Source: Candidatus Solincola quzhuomuensis
GTDB taxonomy: Bacteria; Actinomycetota; Geothermincolia; Geothermincolales; RBG-13-55-18
Assembly: GCA_015711855.1 (NCBI GenBank)
Contig: JACVJF010000011.1
Span: 1 to 42,763 of the forward strand
Reading direction: 5' to 3'
DNA: 42,763 nucleotides
Position 1 is the first letter of the stretch, and each line of letters starts with the position of its first letter. The notes under the pieces are model-generated. The model was not told the DNA's origin. It did no database searches and worked only from the letters and a program-made list of their open reading frames with translations. The position numbers were made by a program, and so were the translations under genes. Below, one piece after another: positions 1 to 8,945 of this stretch.

Positions 1-199
1 CCCACATGTCCACGTAGTTGATGTTCTCGAAGTGGTCCATGTTGCCGATGACGATGGCGTCGATGTCCTTGATGGTCAGCTGGGCGTCGTCCAGGGCGCG
101 GGTGACGGCCTCGGCGATGAGCTCCACCCCGGAGGCGTCCAGGCGCTTGGCGGCGTGGTGGGTCTGTCCTACCCCGATGATCCCTACTCTTTTACCCAT
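1..199 (-). CDS. Thiolase family protein (acetyl-CoA acetyltransferase-like), N-terminus only, truncated by window edge
   Basis: Reverse-strand translation MGKRVGIIGVGQTHHAAKRLDASGVELIAEAVTRALDDAQLTIKDIDAIVIGNMDHFENINYVDMW; thiolase N-terminal pattern, start ATG at 199 just downstream of the next thiolase. Confidence 0.8.
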   Translation of the reverse strand, partial: MGKRVGIIGVGQTHHAAKRLDASGVELIAEAVTRALDDAQLTIKDIDAIVIGNMDHFENINYVDMW

Positions 200-213
200 G
201 GCGCGTCACCTCC

Positions 214-1356
214 TCATCTGCCCAGGATCCAAACACAGTGGGACTGACCGCACATGCCGTTGATGCCGTGGGCCAAGGCGACGTTCACCTCACCCACCTG
301 CCGGTCCCCGGCCTCGCCGCGGATCTGCAGCACGCACTCCGCCAGCTCGGCCAGCCCGGCCACCTGGACGGGGTTGGCGGAGAGCCTTCCGCCGGATGGG
401 TTCACCGGGAGCCTGCCGTCGAAATGGAAATAACCGCGCTCCAGGTACTCGCACCCTTTGCCGTCGTCGCAGAAGCCCAGACCCTCCAACCAGAGGGGCT
501 CCATATAGGAGAAGGCGTCGTAGACCTCGGCCACGTCGATCTCCCTGAGGGGATCGACGATGCCCGCCATGGAATAGGCCCGCTTGGCGGCTGCCTTGAG
601 GGCGCGAGTGTCGGCCAGGTCGCGGTCACCCAGCCGATAGGCGTCCGAGCAGTGGCCGACCCCGAGGAGCCAAACGCGCTTCTTCCGGGTGGACAGCTTC
701 TTGGCCTGCCTCTCCGCGGCCAAAACCAGCGCGGCTGCCCCGTCGGTCACCGGCGAGCAGTCCAGAAGCTTTAGGGGGTCGGCGATCCTGCGCGAGTTCA
801 TCACGTCCTCAACGGTTATCTCCATGGGGAAGAGGGCCAGCGGGTTGCGCATGGCGTTGCCATGGTTCTTCACCGACACCAGGGCGAACTGTTCCTCCTT
901 GAGGGCGTACTTGTTCATGTAGCGACGGGCCTGCAAGGCCGCGGAGGAGACGGCGTCTATGCCCAACTTTCTCTCCACCAAGGGATCGAAGGCGCAGTTG
1001 GTGATGCCGTTCATGTTGCTCTCCGTCCCTTTGTGATGGGCCACCACGATGGTCACCCCGAAGCTCCCGGAGAGGATGCGCATCATACCGTAGAGGCAGC
1101 CGAAGGTCCCGTCACCCTCCACGGTGGTGATGTCCTTGCCGTAGGCGCAGGCGCTGTCCTGGATGGCCATGCTGGAGATGGTGCGCCCGTCCCAGAAGTC
1201 GCTGGACACGGAGACCACGTTGTCCACCTCGTCCTTGGTGATTCCCGCGTCCTCCAGGGCTCTCCGGGTGACGTCGTAGACCATCTCGGCGAAGGTCTCC
1301 GGTTTGTTCTGCTCGTACTTGCTCTGGGCCACACCTATGATGGCAACTTTTTCCAT
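214..1356 (-). CDS. Thiolase-fold protein (SCP-x/archaeal-type thiolase-like)
   Basis: 380 aa; N-term MEKVAIIGVAQSKYEQ, NPSGGRLSANPVQVAGLAEL and C-term HGINGMCGQSHCVWIL thiolase motifs. Confidence 0.88.
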   Translation of the reverse strand: MEKVAIIGVAQSKYEQNKPETFAEMVYDVTRRALEDAGITKDEVDNVVSVSSDFWDGRTISSMAIQDSACAYGKDITTVEGDGTFGCLYGMMRILSGSFGVTIVVAHHKGTESNMNGITNCAFDPLVERKLGIDAVSSAALQARRYMNKYALKEEQFALVSVKNHGNAMRNPLALFPMEITVEDVMNSRRIADPLKLLDCSPVTDGAAALVLAAERQAKKLSTRKKRVWLLGVGHCSDAYRLGDRDLADTRALKAAAKRAYSMAGIVDPLREIDVAEVYDAFSYMEPLWLEGLGFCDDGKGCEYLERGYFHFDGRLPVNPSGGRLSANPVQVAGLAELAECVLQIRGEAGDRQVGEVNVALAHGINGMCGQSHCVWILGR

Positions 1357-1375
1357 ATGTTATCACCACCTTCCA

Positions 1376-1840
1376 TCAGCCCAGAGGACGGAAATGCTTG
1401 ATGTCGAGGATGTTGCCCTCGCGCTCTTCCGCGAGCACGGCCTCCACGCGCATACCCACCTTGACCTTCTCCGGCTCGATCTCGTCGATGAAGTGGAGCA
1501 GGCAGGTGTCGGCTCCGTCCATCTTGATGAGGCCGTAGACGAAGGGCGCCTTGCGGGGGTGGAGCTTTGGTTCCTCGTAGCGCACTACGGTGTAGGTCTC
1601 CACGGTACCGGTCCCTGGTAGTTCCACCCAGTCGTGGGGTTCCAGGTAGCAGTGGATGCACTTGGCCTTGGGGGGCACAAAGACCGTCCCGCAGCCGGGG
1701 CAGCGATTGGCCCAGATCTTGCCGTTGTCGCGCAGCTCGCAGTACCAGCGGCTAAGGGTGCTTCCTACCGTCCACGAATAGGGGACGCTTATTTTCCCCT
1801 GGTGGACCAGGACTTCCACGTCCTTCTTCCAGTCGGACAT
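1376..1840 (-). CDS. OB-fold / rubredoxin-like Zn-ribbon protein (DUF35 family)
   Basis: 154 aa; CPGCGTVFVPPKAKCIHC Zn ribbon followed by OB-fold-like GTVETYTVVRYEEPKLHPRKAPFVYGLIKMDG; adjacent to thiolases. Confidence 0.88.
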   Translation of the reverse strand: MSDWKKDVEVLVHQGKISVPYSWTVGSTLSRWYCELRDNGKIWANRCPGCGTVFVPPKAKCIHCYLEPHDWVELPGTGTVETYTVVRYEEPKLHPRKAPFVYGLIKMDGADTCLLHFIDEIEPEKVKVGMRVEAVLAEEREGNILDIKHFRPLG

Positions 1841-2128
1841 TACCTCACCTCCCTTGGTCGTCCCGGCTGTGGTTTAGGGTGCGTCTCTGGTTCGGACATC
1901 CATCACCTCCTCCGAGGACTCGGCGGCTGGCGCCTGGTCTGACGATCGTGGAAAGAGTGAAAGTCCAACGTTCTCGGTCCTGACCTCATCCTTTACCGGA
2001 AGAACCGTCCGCAGGAAATCTTTCATCCTCTCCGCTTCCCTGCTTATGGGGTGCTTGGCGCATCCCGTCTTGTTCAACGCCTGCAGCGACGACCGTGATG
2101 CGGATGTGGAGACGGTCACGCTGATCAT

Positions 2129-2151
2129 AATATTAAGCGAACGTTAATATT
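2129..2151. promoter_or_regulatory. Inverted repeat AATATTAA-GCGAACG-TTAATATT, candidate operator upstream of thiolase/DUF35 operon
   Basis: Perfect 8-bp arms with 7-nt spacer in AT-rich DNA inside a GC-rich intergenic region. Confidence 0.5.
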
Positions 2152-2381
2152 TTAGTACGTTTCCTCCCTCGCGTCATCCGCGATTTGTTCGGATCGTCGT
2201 GGTCGGTCTATCGTAGAGTCCCGACCTCACGCCTTTGCGGGAACGGTGCGGCGAGAGGATAGCCCCGCCTTCCTCGCGTTTCCAGACCTTTAGGGCGCTT
2301 GATCACTTATCGTCGGGAAGCGTACGCGATCCGTTTCCGGGAACGGCGCCTCGACGCGGGAAGGTCTCGACGAGGTCGTTC

Positions 2382-4253
2382 TTATAGGCCCATTCGGTCG
2401 GCCAGGTATCCCAGGCCGTACCTCTCCAGGGTCTCCCGGGTGGGCATCCCGTCGGGTGTCATGCCGCGGTATTCGTAAAACTCCCGGAGCATGGTATCCA
2501 TGTCCGGGACGGAACCCGCTATGCCGCCGTCCTCAACGGGGGTCATTATCCTCTGTCCGATGCGGTCGTCGGCGCCTGTGGCCCCCCAGATGTGGCCCAG
2601 GCAGCGTTGCAGGAACCACACCCTCGCCCCGGCCTCCATCATCTTCCGGTAATCCCAGCCGTAGCCGGCCACGGCGTCGAAAAGCTCCGCCCACTGGGTC
2701 ACCGAGTAGATGGTCCCCGGGAACTCGCACCAGCAGGCGGAGTTCATGATGCATCCCAGGTCGGCGGTGAGGGCTACGGCCTCCGCCTTATACTCCGCGG
2801 ACTGGGGCTGGTAGTTCTTGTCCAGCCCGATCTCCGGATATTCGATGGCCCCCCACTCCAGGAGAAAGGTGAGGTTGGAGACGTGGCAGGCGCCCCGGAT
2901 GGACACGGCATAGGCCAGGCCGTCTCCCCAGTTGCAACGAGGGTCGTGCATGGGAGCCTCCAGGCCCTTGGAGTCGGTCAGGTAAGCCTCGGCGCCGCCT
3001 CCTACCTCTTCCGCCGCTTTACGAGAGCCTTTGGCCAGCAAAGTGCCCAGTTTTCCCTCCCGGTTGACGATCTTGGGGAGTAGGTCGATTACCGTGTCCA
3101 CGTCCCCCCATTCCAGCTTGATACCCTCGTAGTCCTCCGGTTTGAGGATGCCGGCCTCGTAGCAGTCCATAGCCCAGGCGATGGTGGCACCGCAGGTGAT
3201 GGTGTCCATTCCCACGCGGTTGCAGTAGTCGTTTATCTTGCATAGGGCGGCCAGGTTGTCGTTCATGATCATGGTCCCGAAGGAGGCCTGGGTCTCGTAC
3301 TCCGGCCCCGGGCCGGGCCCCATGGCGTAGGGTCCTTCCTTGACCTCCACCACCGGTTTGCAGCGCACAGCGCATCCCCGGCAGCTTCCGTGGTCCACGA
3401 TGAAGTTGTCCGCCAGGGCGATGCCGGAGAGTTTCTCCGCTCCTTCCTCCCAGAGGCCGCGGCCCCAGTTGCGCGTGGGTACGTCCCCCTCGTACATCTT
3501 GGCCTCCATGTTGGCCCCGGTGCCGAAGGCGGAGAGGGCTCCACAGAACACGCTGTCCTTAACCAGTTCCCGGTGTTCCTCCTGCATGACCTTGACCTTC
3601 TCCGGGTCCTTGTACTCCATCTTCTTGGTGCCCTGGGCCACAATGGCCTTCACCCTCTTGGAGCCCATCACGGTACCCATGCCGGCACGGCCGAAATGAT
3701 GACCTTTGTCGTTGACTATGCTGGCGAAAGGGATGAGGCTCTCCGCCGCCTGTCCCACGGCCAGGACCTTGGCCTGCTTGCCGTGCCGCTCCTTGAGTAT
3801 GTCCGTGGTCTCGTAGGTGTCCTTTCCCCAAAGGTCCTCGGCTGTGGCGATCTCCACGGAATCGTCGCCCAGGATGAGGTAGACCGGCTTTTCCGATCTG
3901 CCCCTGAGGATGAGGGCGTCGTATCCGCAACGCTTGAGCTCCGGGCCGAAGTTTCCTCCGCAGGAGGCCTGGCCCCATATCCCGGTGAGAGGAGAACGGG
4001 AACCCACCGAAAGGCGGCTGGACCCTGAAAAGCCGATGCCGGTTAGAGGACCGGTGGCGAAGATGAGGAGGTTTTCCGGGTCCAGGGGCTCCGCCTCCAG
4101 GTTCCCTCGGTCGTAGAGGAGCTTGGCCGCCAGGCCGGCGCCTCCTATGTAGTCCCGATATGTTTCCTCGGGTATCTCGAACTCGGTCACCGTTCCCGAG
4201 CTCAGGTCCACCTCCACGCCTTTGCCCATGTTTCCGTAAACCATACCCCTCAC
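2382..4253 (-). CDS. Aldehyde ferredoxin oxidoreductase family protein (W/Mo pterin, 4Fe-4S); probable start at 4244
   Basis: 623 aa; YIGGAGLAAKLLYD, ATGPLTG, GSRSPLTGIWGQASCGGNFGPELKRCGYDALILRG, CRGCAVRCKPVVEV cluster motif. Confidence 0.95.
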   Translation of the reverse strand: MRGMVYGNMGKGVEVDLSSGTVTEFEIPEETYRDYIGGAGLAAKLLYDRGNLEAEPLDPENLLIFATGPLTGIGFSGSSRLSVGSRSPLTGIWGQASCGGNFGPELKRCGYDALILRGRSEKPVYLILGDDSVEIATAEDLWGKDTYETTDILKERHGKQAKVLAVGQAAESLIPFASIVNDKGHHFGRAGMGTVMGSKRVKAIVAQGTKKMEYKDPEKVKVMQEEHRELVKDSVFCGALSAFGTGANMEAKMYEGDVPTRNWGRGLWEEGAEKLSGIALADNFIVDHGSCRGCAVRCKPVVEVKEGPYAMGPGPGPEYETQASFGTMIMNDNLAALCKINDYCNRVGMDTITCGATIAWAMDCYEAGILKPEDYEGIKLEWGDVDTVIDLLPKIVNREGKLGTLLAKGSRKAAEEVGGGAEAYLTDSKGLEAPMHDPRCNWGDGLAYAVSIRGACHVSNLTFLLEWGAIEYPEIGLDKNYQPQSAEYKAEAVALTADLGCIMNSACWCEFPGTIYSVTQWAELFDAVAGYGWDYRKMMEAGARVWFLQRCLGHIWGATGADDRIGQRIMTPVEDGGIAGSVPDMDTMLREFYEYRGMTPDGMPTRETLERYGLGYLADRMGL

Positions 4254-4260
4254 CCCATCC

Positions 4261-4677
4261 TCAACTGAGGGACATGATCTTGGTGAGCCGGGTTAGGGGA
4301 CCCAGCTTGGTGAACAAGCCCTTGATCTTGAGGTCTCCCTTGAGGAGCTTTTTCACCACCGCCATGCCCGTCTCGTCAAAATACCAGGGCAATCCGTACT
4401 TGATCTTGAGGTTGGCCAGCTCCAGGAGGGTGGTGGAATCAGTGGCGATGGCGATGTCCGGCTTACCCACCTCTCCTCCGTAGACGGTGAGCTTTCCGCG
4501 GTCGAAGTCCATGGTGATCTTGGCCTCGGCGTCCACGGCATGGATGAGCACCCTGGCCTTGAGTTTTTCGAAATCCCTCTTTTTTTCCGGTTTCTCCAGG
4601 TTGGACATGAGCATCTCCGCGAGCATACCCGCCAGGGGAACCTCCTCGGCCCCCGGTCCAAGGTTGATGTCGGCCAT
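4261..4677 (-). CDS. SCP2 sterol-binding-domain-like protein
   Basis: MADINLGPG... with AEAKITMDFDRGKLTVYGGEVGKPDIAIATDSTTLLELANLK...LLKGDLKIKGL; SCP2-like pattern; stops 8-17 nt before the AOR start. Confidence 0.65.
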   Translation of the reverse strand: MADINLGPGAEEVPLAGMLAEMLMSNLEKPEKKRDFEKLKARVLIHAVDAEAKITMDFDRGKLTVYGGEVGKPDIAIATDSTTLLELANLKIKYGLPWYFDETGMAVVKKLLKGDLKIKGLFTKLGPLTRLTKIMSLS

Positions 4678-4833
4678 CTTGTACCTCCTTTCCATGCGAA
4701 TGCCGGACCTTATCGTGCGTATAACCCCTTCGGGCTCCCTCTCCCTCGATAGCTAGAGAACCCGAACCGTCTTTTTCTTCCGGAACCGCGGAACAGCTTC
4801 TTGTCCCTTACCGTAACTCCGCAACTACGCGCC

Positions 4834-6006
4834 TTAAAAGGCTTCCTTGTACACCTCCAGCACTTGATCGGCCTCGAAGATCATCTTTGGGTTGTAGACC
4901 AGCGAACCGTCGCTCAGGGACATGTCCGCCGCCTGTGGTAAGACGTCCTCAGTGACACCCACCTCCCGCAGCTTCTGGGGTACCCCCATGCGCTTGGTCA
5001 ACTCCCAGACGGCGTTGATGGCCGCCTCCGCCGCTTCCTCGTCGCTCATGCCCTTCTCCTTGACCCCCATGGCCTCGGCCACGAAAGCATAGCGATCCGG
5101 GCACTCGTCCATGTTGTACTTCATCACATAGGGCAGCAGGATGCTGTTGGCCATCCCGTGCGGCACGCCGCAGAGGGCGCCGATACTGTGGGCCATGGCG
5201 TGCACCAAGCCCACCTGGGCGTTGGAGAAAGCCACCCCGGCCATAGTGGCGGCTATCTGCTGCTGCCCGCGGGCCACCAGGTCGTCCCCGTTCTCCACAC
5301 AGCGGGGCAGGTACTGCATTATCAGCCGGATGGCCCCGAAGGCCATGGTGTCGGAGATGGGCTCCGCCTGGAGGGCATGTATGGCCTCGATGGCGTGGGT
5401 CAGGGCATCCATTCCCGTGGTGGCGGTGAGCAGGGGAGGAAGGCTCTGGGTCATCACCGGGTCCAGTATGGCCGTGTTGGGGATTATGTAATCGTCCCCG
5501 TAGAGCATTTTCTGGTTTTTCTCGTGGTCCTTGAGGACGAAGGCGTAGGTGACCTCGCTCCCCGTGCCCGCCGTGGTGGGGATGGCTATGTGGGGCGTCT
5601 GGGGTCTGGTAAGCAACTGGAAGCCGGAGTAGTCCTCCAGCCGGCCACCCTCCTTGAGCAGGATGGCCATTCCCTTGGCGGTGTCGATGACGCTTCCTCC
5701 GCCCACGCTGACCAAGCAGTCGGCCCCCGCCTCGCGGGCCATCTCCGCCGCCTGGTTGGCGATATGATACCCGGAGTCCTGGGGGCACTCGTCGTACATG
5801 CCCACGAACCTGTTGCCCAGGGCTTTCTGCACCTTCTCCACCAGCCCCGCCGCCTCCACTCCCTTGTCCGTGACGATGAAGGCCCGGGAGCACTTCAGGT
5901 AATCAACCTCCGCCCCCACGTCCTTGACCGAATTGACGCCGAAGATTATGCGGGTGTAGTTCTTGTAGATGAAGGAAAGATCAGTGTCGTAGGCCAAAGG
6001 TACCAC
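4834..6006 (-). CDS. Iron-containing alcohol dehydrogenase
   Basis: 390 aa; GGGSVIDTAKGMAIL, TTAGTGSEVTYAFV, GMDALTHAIEA, HAMAHSIGALCGVPHGMANSILLPYVMKYN. Confidence 0.95.
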   Translation of the reverse strand: MVPLAYDTDLSFIYKNYTRIIFGVNSVKDVGAEVDYLKCSRAFIVTDKGVEAAGLVEKVQKALGNRFVGMYDECPQDSGYHIANQAAEMAREAGADCLVSVGGGSVIDTAKGMAILLKEGGRLEDYSGFQLLTRPQTPHIAIPTTAGTGSEVTYAFVLKDHEKNQKMLYGDDYIIPNTAILDPVMTQSLPPLLTATTGMDALTHAIEAIHALQAEPISDTMAFGAIRLIMQYLPRCVENGDDLVARGQQQIAATMAGVAFSNAQVGLVHAMAHSIGALCGVPHGMANSILLPYVMKYNMDECPDRYAFVAEAMGVKEKGMSDEEAAEAAINAVWELTKRMGVPQKLREVGVTEDVLPQAADMSLSDGSLVYNPKMIFEADQVLEVYKEAF

Positions 6007-6272
6007 CTCCGTTCCAAATCCATGCGTTCCTACCCGATCTTTTCACCTGAAGCACGAGACGAACCGGCCTTATTTGAACCCTACCTCTACTCTCGCCCTC
6101 CCAACCGCGAGAATGAGGCGCGAGGACGGGCTCACGGCGTTGAGGCGCCAACAGCAGCCATTGAACGGCTCAAACGGCCGTCCTCGGAGAGCCCTCAACC
6201 GCCATGGACACCGGATTCCCGGAAAGCCGTTCCGGGAATCCTACGAGTTGTCCAGACGACGAAAAAGCCTTC

Positions 6273-6839
6273 CTATATCCCGAACTTCTCCTTGGCATCC
6301 CTGAGCAATTTGCGCAGATCCTCTATTTCCTCCGGACTCAGCTCGTCGGGGAACCTCGGTTCCGTGGAGGCGGAAAGATCCACCAGACGGCTGGCCGCCT
6401 TCACCGCTCGCACTATGGAGGGTAGGTCTCCCTTGAGCTTGAGCTTGCCCTGCATCATAGCCTTGACCGTGTCCAGCTCCTTGGCCATCACCGATTTCCA
6501 GCGCTCGTACTCGCCGCTGATGACGTAGTCTCCGGACTCGCCCACTTCCGGGGGCACGATGCGGATGAAACGGCAGTCCCCGTGCCAGAGGTCCATGAAC
6601 ATGTAAAGGTCGCTGTCCAGGCCGATCTCCGGCTTGGCCAAGATCTTGATGACCACCGACCCCTCCCAGTCCTTGGCCGCTTCCTTGTACTCCGCGTCGT
6701 TCTGGACCAGCTCCTCGTACTGGGCCACCCATTCCGGTGTGCCCATGATGTAGGGCTTGGGCTGGGTGGCCTGCCTCTCCTTGACCAATTCCTGGTAGGC
6801 TTTCTCCCATTCCTCCGTGCCGTAGGTCAACAAAGCCAT
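6273..6839 (-). CDS. SCP2-like lipid-binding domain protein (hypothetical)
   Basis: 188 aa ORF with good codon structure; KLKLKGDLPSIVRAVKAASRLVDL C-terminal segment similar to SCP2-like proteins. Confidence 0.55.
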   Translation of the reverse strand: MALLTYGTEEWEKAYQELVKERQATQPKPYIMGTPEWVAQYEELVQNDAEYKEAAKDWEGSVVIKILAKPEIGLDSDLYMFMDLWHGDCRFIRIVPPEVGESGDYVISGEYERWKSVMAKELDTVKAMMQGKLKLKGDLPSIVRAVKAASRLVDLSASTEPRFPDELSPEEIEDLRKLLRDAKEKFGI

Positions 6840-7485
6840 GCCGATCCCTCCTCCGGTTCTCTAATAAATGACCTTTTGTGCCCTCTCTGATCTCGTAGCC
6901 CAGACCAAAGCGATCGCCTATAATCATATAAATATTCTTCTAAAAACGGAATAAATCGCGGGCAAATCCCCGCCCATGCCCCTCTCGCTAAAGCCCCATT
7001 CCGGCGCGATCCGGTACTCGGCACGCAGTCGAAACGTTTTCCGGCCATCCCGATATGTCTTGGCTCCCTGACCTCTCCCCGCTTCCTTTCCCGATTCCGC
7101 CCCCGATTTTCGCCCCGCTCGGACTCGACGCTCTTTTCTGCTGCAGGTCTACATACCGTTTGATTCCCAGCTGCCCCACAAAAACAATTAAAAGCGGTGC
7201 CTTTTTCCATATATGTGACGGTTCGGTACAAAATTCATACCCCGAAGGCTCAGGGGTTAAACTCCACCCCTGACGGACTTAGCCGCGCCGTGACTTCGTT
7301 CTCGGCACCCTCGCGCGGCCTGGGTCTCGGGATAGAGGATAACCAAGCGCGGTCTGTTCGAAAGGGTCGCTAAAGATGCGGCATGTCGGGATGCCCGGCG
7401 CGGGTTCGTGCCTACTGGCACCGAAATGAGGGCGCTCCGCACGGTGAGGCGGGAACGGTCCCAGGTCGCCCATCGTGCTCGCCGT

Positions 7486-7725
7486 TTAAGTCGAGACCCT
7501 TATTCCACCCCGCGGACAGGCCCTCACGCACTCCCTGCAGCCGTCGCAGAGCTCCCGGAAGCGGGGAACGATACGGTAGCGGGGTCGCGCAGCGTGCTGG
7601 CTGCGGTCACGATGGCGGGGGACGGCCAGGAACACGCCGCGGGGGCAGACATCCTGGCAGCGAAAACCGCAGGACTCGCTCTCGCAGCCTTTTATCTTTA
7701 TCCGGAAACTGCCCTTGTACGCCAT
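7486..7725 (-). CDS. Small 2x[4Fe-4S] ferredoxin-like protein
   Basis: 79 aa with CESESCGFRCQDVCP and CDGCRECVRACP cluster motifs. Confidence 0.75.
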   Translation of the reverse strand: MAYKGSFRIKIKGCESESCGFRCQDVCPRGVFLAVPRHRDRSQHAARPRYRIVPRFRELCDGCRECVRACPRGGIRVST

Positions 7726-7849
7726 TTTCTTTCCGGACCCTCAAGTCCGGAGAGCGGACCGTACCTGTGACCTCCCGAAGTTGCCTTTCTTAGCCTTTTA
7801 CCTTCCAATCACCGGACCGCGTCGCGACTGTCGTTCTATTTTGTCCCCC

Positions 7850-8665
7850 TCACCACAGCCCCGCTGCGGCGGGTACCTCGTCCCTGGGCACCAAGGAAAG
7901 CGCGCCCCGAAAACAGGCCGACCGACATAGCCCGCATCCGAAACACCGCGAGGGATCGACGTGGACCCGTCCCGCTTCCGGATCGTAGTTCAGCGCCCCG
8001 AACCGGCAGCGGGAGAGGCACAGCGGTTCCGAGCAGAACCGGCATATGTCGGGATCCGCGGCACAGACCTCGTGGCCCTTGAGAATGGCCACCTCCACTC
8101 CGTTGGCCAGACGCTGCTTGAGAGAGGTGCAGTAACGGGCATCGCAGTTGCAGATGCAGATGGGGAAGGGCACCTTGGCGTACAGCACCTGGTGGAAATG
8201 ACCCCGTTCGTCGCATTCCAGGAGCACTTTCCGTGCTTCCTCGAGGGAGAGCTCCTCCATGGTTCCTTCCGGAAAGAAGCGGCGCTGTAATTCCTTCACG
8301 GGACCGAAGTTCAGGCAGACCATGTCCTCGCGGTGGCCCACCAGCTTGCGGCAGGCGCAAGGGAGGAGCACGAAATCGCGGGCGTAGGACAGGAGCTGCA
8401 GGGCGTCCTCCAGGGAGACCACCTGGCCTCCGTGTTCGTTGGGGGCCAGGCGGTTCACGAGGGCTTTCACCGCCTTGCCGATGACCGGCCAGTCCACGAG
8501 ATCGGTGACCCGCGAGGTGAAATCTATGTAGTATTCTATTCCCCACCCGGCCACCTTCTCCAGGGTCTTAACCCTTTTTGGGTCCTCGAGGAGCTTTTCG
8601 GAGAAGTTCTCCGGGTTGAGATACCAGCGATTACCCCTGCCGTGCCGGGAACAGAAATCGCACAC
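7850..8665 (-). CDS. Cys-rich 4Fe-4S binding protein
   Basis: 271 aa, 19 cysteines incl. LPCACRK, CICNCDARYC, CRFCSEPLCLSRC and canonical CFGCGLCRSAC. Confidence 0.85.
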   Translation of the reverse strand: MCDFCSRHGRGNRWYLNPENFSEKLLEDPKRVKTLEKVAGWGIEYYIDFTSRVTDLVDWPVIGKAVKALVNRLAPNEHGGQVVSLEDALQLLSYARDFVLLPCACRKLVGHREDMVCLNFGPVKELQRRFFPEGTMEELSLEEARKVLLECDERGHFHQVLYAKVPFPICICNCDARYCTSLKQRLANGVEVAILKGHEVCAADPDICRFCSEPLCLSRCRFGALNYDPEAGRVHVDPSRCFGCGLCRSACFRGALSLVPRDEVPAAAGLW

Positions 8666-8945
8666 CTCTACCCCCCGGGTCGTTTTCCGCCCGCCATCCG
8701 ATTATAGCACGGGTTTTCCGCGGCGATGCCTTTACCCGATCGGCGTGGATGTATAAGGAGGGTTTGGGGTCCCTGTTGCCCTTCGGCCGGAGATGCCGGG
8801 TACGCGGAGCACCGCGCGTGGGATGAGGTTTTCGACCACCGAATGACGGGAGGTTGTGTTAGGATAATTGTGCGCGCCGTGGGTTATGAGCATAAGTTTT
8901 ATTACTGCCCGGGGGCGAAGGTTTCGACGAAGCGAGGAGGGAGAG

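Noticed and set aside
1874-2128. 84-aa ORF between the palindrome and the DUF35 gene
   Set aside because: No recognisable domain or SD; kept only as a possible leader region.
5158-6528. 456-aa plus-strand ORF
   Set aside because: Antisense to the iron alcohol dehydrogenase; composition (HGVG/GH-rich) typical of shadow ORFs in high-GC DNA, no recognisable motifs.
7383-7793. Overlapping plus-strand ORFs over the ferredoxin region
   Set aside because: Minus-strand frame has two clear 4Fe-4S motifs; plus frames are Arg/Pro-rich shadows.
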